The translations under genes and the position numbers were made by a program. A DNA stretch of 64,000 nucleotides from Ganoderma boninense (taxonomy: Eukaryota > Basidiomycota > Agaricomycetes > Polyporales > Polyporaceae). Location of the stretch: positions 4,301,053 through 4,365,052 of the forward strand of contig CM035308.1 in the NCBI GenBank assembly GCA_002900995.3, read 5' to 3'. Below are positions 24,253 through 33,385 of the stretch, one piece after another. The notes below the pieces were generated by a model that did no database searches, was not told the origin of the DNA, and worked only from the letters and a program-made list of their open reading frames with translations. How positions within the stretch are numbered: position 1 is the first letter of the stretch; each line of letters begins with the position of its first letter.

Positions 24253-24870
24253 CTAAGGCTCGAGGAAAAGATAGTACAGTCTATCCTCCGGAACAATGCT
24301 CGACATTTTCCAAGTGTCGCCGTTCTCTGACACGCAGTAGCCACTCACGTCGGCGTGCCCCAGTGATTTCGGGTGCGTACCCTCCACGTTGAACCCGCAC
24401 CCCCCGTAATCCAGCGCGGTGCATTGCGTCAGGCCGCGTACCATGAACCGGCTCGCGCACGGCAGCGCGTGCTCCGCGTACCTTGTCGTGCGGCACTTGT
24501 CACTGGCAGCCAGTTCCGTTCAGCAGAGCATACTAGTGTTCCCGAGACGTACCCCTCTTCCCCGCGATGCGACGCGGTGTCGAGGATGCGCCCGTCGGTG
24601 CGCCGATCGCGTCGCGCGAGCCCATGCGAGAAGAAGAGAACCTTGAAATGATGTCCGAGAACCTCCCCTCCACAGGCGTTGCCATCGGCGCTTACAAGCC
24701 GGGCAAACGAGGGGGGGAGAAATGAGGATTGAGGATGGCGAGCGCGGTGAGTTAATTGAGCATTGGACGACTCGGAACGCACGGCGTGGTGGAGAATGCC
24801 AGCCAAGGTACCATGCTCCTTTATGAGGCGATCGGCGAGCTCCTCGAGCCCAACGAGCCTGCTGAACTGT
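24253..24870 (-). pseudogene. Short-chain dehydrogenase relic
   Basis: Minus-strand pieces match the intact SDR at 49,497-50,777: LADRLIKEHGT, then VLFFSHGLA with GRILDTAS, and MVRGLTQCTALDYGGCGFNV, equivalent to [20 protein letters not shown]. The Rossmann TGxxxGIG motif and the catalytic YxxxK are not found. On its own strand it lies just upstream of P450 relic R2, the same SDR-then-P450 order as the intact genes. Confidence 0.7.
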
Positions 24871-25030
24871 CAGGATGATCCAACAGTCGCGTGGCGGCTG
24901 CCGCAAAACTGCAAGGGGCGCTTACTTAGGATACGCAACATCGCCAAACAGACCACAAGCTACGCACCTGAGGCCTGCGATCTCTTGGCACCGCGGCCGT
25001 GCTTGCAGGACGCGTTGTACAGGGACCGTC

Positions 25031-25140
25031 CTGGTCCTTCAACTTTCAAGCCAACATTCTAACGGACACATGTGGCCGGCATACGAGCCACGTAGCAGCT
25101 TGGCACGGAATGGCCTGCAGAAAGCGGTACCAAAATAAGA
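25031..25140 (-). pseudogene. Short remnant N3 of the complex I 51 kDa relic flank
   Basis: About 110 bases resemble the far end of relic N2 (37,650-37,760): TGGTCCTTCAA, then AGCTTGGCACGGAATGGCC and CTGCAGAAAGCGGT. On the minus strand it reads LKDQD, a short run at the N-terminal side of NDUFV1. The rest of the relic is absent. Confidence 0.5.
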
Positions 25141-25343
25141 TCGAGCGGCGAAGGCAGGAAGTCCATCGCTCCTGGAGGGTATGTACGCGTCAGAGCGACG
25201 AAGGGAGTGCAGAGGCCGCACTCGGGCAACGCCGAACCGTTGTTTGGTCTCGTTTACGACCATCACTCCGCGCCCGGTGGCTGGGGTCCAGGCTCGGCCT
25301 GCCGCCTACCCATTCGCCGTCCCAGCTCCAGGTTCCTCCGACG

Positions 25344-25808
25344 ATGTTGCCCGACTATCTGCAGGTTCCCGAGGCTCTAAAAACACACCCAGAACTTATA
25401 AAACGTGGCGTAGTCCTGGAAGGGCCACTTAATATTGTGCGTACATCGTGCATCGTTGTAGCAAACAGCACTCACTGGTGTTGCCGGGACCCTCTTCTTG
25501 CAGGTTAGCGTTTATGCCACCAATGCGTTCCAGCCCCCGCGGTTCGTCGTGAAGGTCCTCAGTCCTGGTAGCGAAGAGGAAGCTATCATTTCTCGCCTCC
25601 AACACGACGGGTCTGCAAGAAACCATCTTATTCCGTGCGAGGTCATCCCGTCCGACCCCGCCCTCCTTCTCATGCCCGCTTTGTGCAACGTCGCCTGGCC
25701 GATGCGCCGCGAAAAACGCTTTTTCACCAAGCTTTGCACGATTCTCAAAGTGTTTCGTCAAATCGCGGAGGTGCGAACCGTCTACACAGTTTCCATTTCC
25801 ACCTGCTC
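25344..25808 (+). pseudogene. Kinase-like gene, copy E (3'-truncated)
   Basis: Exon 1 (25344-25436) reads LPDYLQVPEALKTHPELIKRG-type sequence and exon 2 (25504-25770) FVVKVLSPGSEEEA. Both are open with normal splice sites. About 40 bases into the next intron the sequence switches to a P450 relic on the opposite strand (near 25,808), so the catalytic loop, DFG-equivalent and C-terminal tail are missing. It is closest to copy G (38,043). Confidence 0.75.
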
Positions 25809-25809
25809 A

Positions 25810-26790
25810 CCCTCGTTGATGAATGCGCCCATACTCCATGTCGCGGATGTCCTCGTACGTCGGCTGCCGCGGGCCGGCTATGTCCAGCACCTCCTTCGCG
25901 CCTCGTCCTTAAGCATCTTCCAGTCTGTCTCTATCTAGTCGTCAGCATTCTTCCCTCTCCTCCATAATCATTCTCCCCGTCCCCGACATGTGCAACCACG
26001 AAGACGCACTGTCTGTGAACTTGACCAAGTGCTCCGAGGGAGAGTGTCCCGTCGTCTCTGTACTCCTTCTCGACGCCCTACCCCGCGCGCTGCCGCTCCA
26101 CCTTCCGCCTCATCATCTGCCCAACGATCGGGCGCAGGTCATTCAACTTGTGCACCTCGCCCAAATGCCACTCAACCCTGTCCCTCCAGCACTCGAAGTG
26201 CGGGTACGGCCGCAGGAACAGCCCGCGCACCTCCGTCGCCTCGAGCCCGTCCTGGAACGCTCGATGAGCCGGTCCGCCAGGTGTGCACCATCGTTACTTT
26301 CTCTTGGGTGTCCTGAATCACCTGGGCGGAAGGGAAGGTGGAGGGGTTAGGCATGGGGTGTGGACGCATCGTGCGACCTCACGCCCTGGCTGAAGAGGAA
26401 CATGGTCATCGAGTCCATCGTGAAGCGCGAGACGACGTCCTGCCAGTCGACGCGGATGCCCTCCTTGAGGCATGTGGCGACCTTGTTGAGCGTGTGATTC
26501 GCGTGCTTGGGATGCTGGAACCAGCAAACAGGCACGGTTCATGAGCAGTGCCGTGGAAGCGAGAGGGAGAAAGAGAAGGGGCACTGCTGGACGTTCCGGT
26601 CGCAGGTGTCGAAGTGCGTGATCCGGTCCTTGCTGAAGAAGGGCCGGGTCATCGTGCGGTGGAACCTGATGGTCTACGATTCAATTTTTATGCGTCAGTT
26701 CTAGTCCTCGGGCCTTGGATCCTCAGTACGAACTCGCGCGATGCTTACTTCCAAATGTTGCCTTCCCGCGTTCCAATAGAGCTAGCACAG
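25810..26790 (-). pseudogene. Cytochrome P450 relic R3
   Basis: The minus strand gives LNKVATCLKEGIRVDWQDVV and RFTMDS (exon 8, near 26,380-26,500), and KEVLDIAGP with YEDIRDM (exon 9, near 25,840-25,900). About 95 bases between LKDE and KEVLD, including the I-helix AGRDTT region, are deleted. The coding strand carries stops and frameshifts. It abuts kinase-like copy E. Confidence 0.7.
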
Positions 26791-26799
26791 TCTCTACCT

Positions 26800-27475
26800 C
26801 CGGTCTTTCCCGCAGCTGCAATGAGATTTCCAGGGTGCTTTTCAGCAGTGTCTGTTGTTCTCCACGGTTCTTCCAGGCACCTTGAACTGCTGAGCGCATT
26901 TCGTACGATGGAGGAGCCAGCTGGATGGCGGAGTCAGAGAGAAGAACGCAGGAGATGACTGATAATAAGAGACAGAAGTCTTGAGATACTCGCAAGTCAG
27001 GACAAGGTCATCGTCGCAGGAAGTGCAACAGTCCTAATGTTGAGATCAACCAGTCGGTCACAAACCTTGGATCTCGAGAAAGGAACTCGGGGAGTATGCG
27101 CCATCTTCAATGCGCGTGACGATAAGATGTACTGCGCTCTACACTTGCAGCACACATACCCACCAGGATGTTGATCCCGATTCTGGCGACTTTTGCCACG
27201 ACGGACCACGAGTTTGATGAGCGAGGCCTTCGTACGGATGGTCCTACCAGAATAACCACTGTCATTGCATACAGTCAATAACACTCAAACATTGATCACG
27301 ACTTGTTGTACATCATGGATTCTGTTGTACACTATAGGCCATATTTCACCATTCCTGCAGGGACCTCCACTGTCTAATAATACAAGCCTGCAGTCACTTG
27401 TATGGTTGCTTTGCGAGTAGGGGTAATATAGACAGCTTTCTTCAAGAGACTGCCCAGAGCAGCCCTGCCAACTGG
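26800..27475. other. No gene recognised
   Basis: Intergenic sequence downstream of the HET-like gene; short overlapping frames only. Confidence 0.4.
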
Positions 27476-27478
27476 ACC

Positions 27479-29365
27479 CTATTTGGACAGCAAGTATTCT
27501 CTTCGATTAACAACATTGTTAACCAGGTTTATCGTCTCGCGTGAGACATCGCGTAGAAGCTCGAAGCCAATAACTTTCCAATGGTCGCTTGGCATTAACC
27601 AAGAAGGCTGTTGGTAGGCTGAGGCTAGCTTGAGCGTGGCAACTATAAGGCTTCTATTCTGGTCGTCTCCAACCAAGAGTGCAACGTAAGCTGCACTGGG
27701 ATTTGGCTCTCGGACTCCAATATTTGAAGACACTTCGACTGCTTCAAGGCGTAATGCAAGTTCGGGTCCGTATCCTCTCAGCGTGACTTCACAACATGGT
27801 GTTTTCTTTTCGCTGTCTCCGACATCATCGTATATTTCCCTGCCAAACAGCAAAGGAACTTTATGTTTCTGCTGCTCCAGCTGAAGTTTGAGTGCTGGGG
27901 GTAGAACTCTCCTATTGTTGAGCTCAAACACCAAAGTTGGCAGTAGGCTGAGCATATGCATTTCCTTGTGATTCCTCAGTATTTCGTTCAGGTCCTCCAT
28001 GTTGGTTGTCTCGTTTTCATTGAGCAAGTGGGAATAAACATTATTCAAGAGGAACGCGAGGCCAGAGACGAACTGTGCACTCGAATGTGCTGTTTTGGGA
28101 AAAAAGAGTGCGTTTTTCCAGATCCCGCACGCCCATGTTGATAGAACCGTATGGTCTTCGCCCTGGGCTGAGTTGGAGTGCACGTCGTTGGTGGTTTCTA
28201 AAACATCCCTCAAGTTTTGCAGGTTGCAGGTGCCATTGCGGGCTGAGAGTTCAGATGCATCTCTGCGACATCGACATGGGCACTGGAGCTTCACTTCTTG
28301 CCTCCAAACATGCTGCCCTGGACCGTTGTCTTGAACGTCCAAACTGAATTTGAGGCGGAGATTGGTATGGTCCGAGAGTTTAGCCAGAAATGCATTGAAC
28401 TCTATCAGTATGCCGGTGTATTTGCCCATGAAAAATTGCGTGGAATCCCTCGCTGGCGTTGCCCGCACCCCACGTCCATGCCTTGATTCTGAGCCTGTAA
28501 GTGATTGATCGAGTTGAACATCGACTCGCAGCTGGGTCCGCCAGTCGAAGAGGACCAGTACATCACTTGCAGGGCGGCGCCCTGCACTTGTCATGAGTTG
28601 CATGAAGACCAGAAAAGAGGTATATATGGCTGGAGAGACCATGATTGCACTGTCTCCGTTCAACGTTGGAAGAGGCTCGTGCAGTTGATTGAGCAAAACA
28701 ATGACTCTTGTCGAGTATTGGAAGGCCATCTGGATAGCATGCGCTTCGCGCCACTCCTTTCTCTCGCTTGGAAAGACGCAGAGCACGTCTAACCAGAGAT
28801 AAGTGCACTTTGAAGACTCGTTGTTCAGCACCGTTTGACAGAGCTTCTTTAGGACATCGCGGTCCACTCTGTCATTGGCGGCTCGTCCCTCCGGGTCATC
28901 GGGGCTTGGCTGGCCACTTGGATGTATGACCGCAGCCCAGGGATACTTTTGGGCAAAATCCTTCCAGTCTTGGAGTGCTGTGGCCGAATAGCTGGCGCTC
29001 AGCTGTGGGTCTTTGAAGATGTAGAAGCAGAGTTTGCCGGTTTCAAGATACTCTTTACAATTCAGCAAACGAAGAGGATTTGGCCAGCGCTCGATGAACC
29101 TGTCATCATCGCGCATTTCTTCCAGCATAACTTCGGGAGCTTGGGGGGTTGTTTCGTAGAAAGGTGGAGACTGCGTTCGGGGGTTGCGAGGAAGGGGACG
29201 TGGAGTATCTTCAGTATCGCGTTCGGATGGCTCCGCTATCCGCGCAGGTCGGGCAATGGTCTGGGATAGCCTCAATGGAAGGGCTCGCGGCGTGTCGGAA
29301 TCATCGTGATAGGAGAGTGGCATGGCTGAATTTGGAGGTATTGCTGTTTGCAGGAGTCCCGCCAC
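27479..29365 (-). CDS. HET-like (heterokaryon incompatibility type) protein, divergent
   Basis: An uninterrupted frame of 628 residues, an unusually long single exon for this window. The first 80 residues are Pro-rich and probably disordered. Residues about 97-235 resemble the HET domain of Agaricomycete proteins: RLLNCKEYL, a Ser/Ala-rich YAAVIHP-like turn, then YLWLDVLCVFPSERKEWREAHAIQM, like YLWxDxLCIxQ followed by a helix and VIVLLN. The rest is helical without clear motifs, apart from a Cys-rich CPCRCRR patch. HET proteins trigger cell death on non-self contact in filamentous fungi; whether this one does is unknown. The match is partial and rests on pattern, so a broader family assignment is possible. 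Confidence 0.55.
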   Translation of the reverse strand: MAGLLQTAIPPNSAMPLSYHDDSDTPRALPLRLSQTIARPARIAEPSERDTEDTPRPLPRNPRTQSPPFYETTPQAPEVMLEEMRDDDRFIERWPNPLRLLNCKEYLETGKLCFYIFKDPQLSASYSATALQDWKDFAQKYPWAAVIHPSGQPSPDDPEGRAANDRVDRDVLKKLCQTVLNNESSKCTYLWLDVLCVFPSERKEWREAHAIQMAFQYSTRVIVLLNQLHEPLPTLNGDSAIMVSPAIYTSFLVFMQLMTSAGRRPASDVLVLFDWRTQLRVDVQLDQSLTGSESRHGRGVRATPARDSTQFFMGKYTGILIEFNAFLAKLSDHTNLRLKFSLDVQDNGPGQHVWRQEVKLQCPCRCRRDASELSARNGTCNLQNLRDVLETTNDVHSNSAQGEDHTVLSTWACGIWKNALFFPKTAHSSAQFVSGLAFLLNNVYSHLLNENETTNMEDLNEILRNHKEMHMLSLLPTLVFELNNRRVLPPALKLQLEQQKHKVPLLFGREIYDDVGDSEKKTPCCEVTLRGYGPELALRLEAVEVSSNIGVREPNPSAAYVALLVGDDQNRSLIVATLKLASAYQQPSWLMPSDHWKVIGFELLRDVSRETINLVNNVVNRREYLLSK

Positions 29366-29955
29366 CCGGAGATATGCTTCCTAGCCTTGCGCGTTGGAAG
29401 GAAATAGAACGTAGGTGGGCTGGACAGGAATCGAACGCCACTTATGTGAGCAGGCTAGTTCGTGCGTACGAAGCAGAGGGCAAGCCGTAGTGGGGAGTGC
29501 GAGTAGAGGCTTTATGGACGTCGATGGTAAGGATCTGTCCTAAACAGAGCCTCAATTTATACCTGTCGGCAATGATATTATACAAGAGGCGTCACACAAT
29601 AATTGAGAGGAAAAATGATGAGGCGATCAATAAAGCCACTCGCCACATCATACGCCGCCGGACATAGCAAATGCCGCAACTTCACGTGGGGACCTCTATT
29701 GCATAGGACGCCTGAACGCTCAGCTCACCCCGGGCGGGTTGTTGCATAGGAACCAACCGTTATTGTCCCACTACAGTGTCGTGATAGGACAACGAGAAAG
29801 ATGCAACGCATCACAAAAGCCATTCTGCGACACCAGTTTTATTCTTTTATGGATGATTGAAAACGACCATCGATACGCAGCAGCTGTCGCTCGTCTCACC
29901 CATGTTGGTTACTCTCCTCCGAAAATAACCTGACCTGCGTGTTTCGTCTCCCTTG
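29366..29955. other. No gene recognised; HET-like promoter region
   Basis: Sequence upstream of the HET-like gene. The first 150 bases are free of stops on the plus strand but show no family resemblance. Confidence 0.35.
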
Positions 29956-29959
29956 GACG

Positions 29960-31000
29960 CATAACGCATAACGCACGTACGGCCGCGCAGCCCACCACCA
30001 CCACCCACAATCCATTCTTGAACCACGTACCAGCATCCGAGGAACCTGGGACTGAAAATTGCATTCTACGCCACGGAATCCACTCAGGCTCAACGCCTGG
30101 AACGGCCACCGACAGAGAGCAGGCGTCCTGCCGAAACGTGACGGAGAATGGGGCACAACAGGAGGCGCGCGGGCATGCACGAAGTTCGAACACTACCTCG
30201 CCACACGCGAGCGCTGAACAGATTCGGATTCAGAGAGATGCGCATCAGCGGCGCGGTCCGCGAGTGTGGCGATGATGGGGGCACAGGAAGACGCGAAGAG
30301 ATATGGGGCTGCCGTCCACCTTACTGTTGGAGCTTGGCCCGGAGACGAGGGGAATGCGGGCCCCAGAGTAGTACAGCCTATGTAAGGAGAGGAGGGAGCG
30401 CGAAGGAGCTGGGGTTAAACGTTTCTGTGTATGGACGTCGATGTGGCGCGCGGGCTCGCGGCGAAAGACGTACCATTCGTATTTGCCTCCCAAAGACTCC
30501 CCGCGAGCCGGGGCACCAGGTACGTGTGGGAGCTGAGGATGTCGTAATCAAATTGGCCTGGTCAGTTACTCCTCCGTCTCCGGGCCATGATCACATTCAC
30601 AGGCGCATGTCGTGAGCCTTGTAATGCGCTATGGGCGCCGTCGTAAAACGCTCACCCGGAGCTCAGCAGCCTATCATTTTACTGTGTCAGAACGACGCGC
30701 CGAAAAGATGGAGGACACAATGACGTACATGGGAACACGTCAGAAGGTTAGGACCTCGATTAATGCACGCATATACTTCGTTTCCACATATCCTCGGGTA
30801 TGGGATGCCTGGAAGGACCCACTACATCCAGCCCTTCCTTCCGCAGCATCGAGCTCCTGAGGACTGCACGATTCATAGCGGACATGAACACGGAGAACGT
30901 TAACACGCATGCCGTCACGTCGCATTCTCCGAGCAGGATGTGCAGCGTCTCCGTCCGTCAAAACTTGACTGTCCACCTGTGCTCCCTCCTTGCGCTCACT
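29960..31000 (-). pseudogene. Cytochrome P450 relic R4 (3' half)
   Basis: Minus strand: LTFSVFMSA and KEGLDVVGPSRHP (I-helix to K-helix region, near 30,800-30,930), EPARHIDVHTQKRLTPAP (equivalent to [18 protein letters not shown], near 30,430-30,490), SVTFRQDA and WFKNGLWVV (C-terminal exons, near 30,000-30,150). The order matches the intact gene. The heme-binding Cys segment is not recognisable and stops are frequent. Confidence 0.6.
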
Positions 31001-31004
31001 CTCT

Positions 31005-31665
31005 CGTCCCTCGGAAATCTGTCACCGGGATCGTCTGTGTACGACGAGATAAGACCCTTGACCATCTCTGCCTTTCTCCATCCTGCGAAGACCCTCGCGG
31101 CTTGGACGCGAATACCGCATGACACACGAAGGTCGACAGGGGAGAAGGACTCACCGAGGTTGAGCGACTTCTCGCGTACATATCCCCATGAGCCATGAGA
31201 TCCTCACAAATAGCAACATCGCTCGAAGCAGCAGTCCGCTAGTTGAAGTCTGGGCGTCCTTGTACGAGAAGACGAGGACTTGAAGGCTGGATAAGTCGTG
31301 ACGGGAGTCAAGGGATACGAGTAAGGGACGTTTGTTGAGTGAAAAAGAGTCGAGAGTCGTTGCTAGCAGCAAGCAGAGAGAAGCAAGCGGCAAGGCTGGA
31401 AGAAGGGAAGGAGGGACCCGCCGGGAGAGAGCCTCCTCGGTCCAGAGACAAGTTTAGCTGATGATAAGCCAGACCTAGAGAGGCGTCCAAGAGGGAAAGA
31501 CTCAGCGGCTAGCCACGTACGTCGGAGCCCAGTCGGCTGACTGGTCACTCGAGTTCGTGGTTTGGTGGAAATGGCTGGAGGGATGATGATGAGGGCCTTG
31601 CAGCGGGCTCGTTCTCGGCCCCAACATACCGCCATCACGTGGACGAACCCGAAGCTGCGGCCGGC
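31005..31665. other. No gene recognised
   Basis: Short overlapping frames between the P450 relic R4 and an unresolved coding-like stretch. Confidence 0.35.
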
Positions 31666-31670
31666 GCCTG

Positions 31671-33140
31671 ATGATCGACCTGTCGCTTCAGCGCAGCGTT
31701 AACCTCAAGTTTATCCAGCGACCTCGGCCACGGTTGTATCGCTCAGGGCCCAGCGAAGTAGCCGTGCACCTCAGGAATAATACGACGCACGGAAATGCTG
31801 TGCATGAATCGTATGCCTCCGGTGTCATCAACGCCGTGCCAGTGCCAGTGGTCCCGTACCAAATCCCCAACTTACGGCGATCCGGACCCCGGTGCTCCGT
31901 ACGTGTCAATTTCCATGGCAGTGAGTACAACGCTCTCATAGACTGTTTTCTGCATACTTGTCTAGATTGGTAGAGTGTCGGGCCATATATGCGTCGTAGG
32001 GACATTTGACTGGGACGCTCTGAAACAGAAAACGAAAATACGAGTCAGACTCCCTCCCATTGAGCATATTTCACACAGCTAGCCTCGAGGCGCAGTACCC
32101 GGGCGGAGGAATTGTTACCCTCGCCATTTTTACTTCCCCCCTCTCGCTGGATGAAGTTGTCAGGACATGCAACGACCTCGGCGGAACGATGGTCTTCGTG
32201 AACAGGACAGGCGCCCTCGGCCACCATGGTTTCGTGGGTAATCTGTCCTTGTTCAGCTCGCTCCTGCTGCAGACTTCGGTTCAACAGGACGGCTCCCCGC
32301 CCGTGTCGATTCTATCTGTTAGTCCCCTATAGTCCCTGACTATTGTGTCAAATGTCAATGTTCGTCGACCTGCTGCAGCCGCTGCACGTGCCTCACGCAT
32401 GTCTTCCGTCAATATTTCATACGATTCTTCTTGGGAACAGGGGCCACGGACAGACAGCGGGCTCAATCGCGCTCAACTTCCGCCAAAGCGAGCTCATCAT
32501 CACCAACTACGTCTTTCTTCGGAGCGCGAGGCTCCCTGTTCGTCCAACTTCTCCGCGAGCACGATCATCCTCTTCCTCCTTCGCCACGCGTACTTACCTG
32601 TCGCACGAGTTTCACCCTCATCTTGACCGGCGGGTCACGCGCCCGTCCTCCCCTCGCCTCCGGTTCACCAACACTTCCTCGTCCACCACGACCGTCGCCG
32701 TCGCACCCGGGGCTGTGGGGCTGCTCTCCGAGTCGGTCTGGGAGTCGTCTTCGCAGCTCACCCTGTTTGTGGTCCGCGACCTTCTATGTTCCCGCGGTAA
32801 AACCTGAAGCTACGACGACATACACAGACGCCTTCCCAGGGCCATAAAGCTACTGGCCATGGCAATTCGGGACGAACGCGAGCGTGGTCATCGGCGGGTC
32901 GCACCTCATCCGCAACGCCGCCATATCTGCGTCTCGGAGCACCCTCGCGCTGCGCGAACACCTGGACGCGTCCGTGCAGACGGGATGTCGTCACCGTGAC
33001 GGTGGTCCCGGCGCTGACGGGGTGCCAGAAGTTCGCCAATAGGCTGCGGGAGATGCGGAGCGGGTTTGACGACGCGGGCTGCATAGTAGCGACCAGGACT
33101 ACGACGACGACGAATATGATCAAGATGAAGTTTCACTTTT
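31671..33140 (+). other. Coding-like region, unresolved
   Basis: Open plus-strand segments look exon-like. One runs from about 31,671 to 31,920 and is followed by a GTGAGT donor and a CTTGTCTAG acceptor near 31,965. Another, at about 32,090-32,320, reads GIVTLAIFTSPLSLDEVV and ends at a GTTAGT. A Ser/Thr-rich stretch (32,340-32,810) and a segment with FGTNASVVIGGSHLIRNA (near 32,860) follow. Stops between them prevent a single model. No family is recognised. It may be a decayed gene. Confidence 0.25.
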
Positions 33141-33231
33141 GCGGAGGGAGGATGCTACATCGTGGGTCCGCATACAGTTAAGTTTGAGTGTGAGTAAGGC
33201 TGACACCGGCGAGTCTCTAGTTTTCGCCACG

Positions 33232-33385
33232 ATGCGACACCATATTATTCGCGTCGTTGGCGCTGTATGCGTGTTTGCATTCTATGCTAATGCAGCTTCG
33301 GAAGAGCATGTCTTCTTCCGCGGCCACGACAACGCAACCGACTGCAAGCCCTTGGCGTACCTCACGATCTACGGCGACTTTGGCA
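33232..33385 (+). CDS. First exon of a secreted-type protein, cut by the inverted repeat
   Basis: ATG at 33,232 opens a frame with a signal-peptide-like start (basic MRHHIIR, hydrophobic VVGAVCVFAFYANA, then Ala-Ser). It continues to DCKPLAYLTIYGDFG and a GTGAGT donor at 33,386. From DCKPLAYL onward the sequence is part of the large inverted repeat; the other arm has the same exon end (59,780-59,832) but different upstream sequence. No following exon is recognised, so the gene is probably truncated. Confidence 0.35.
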
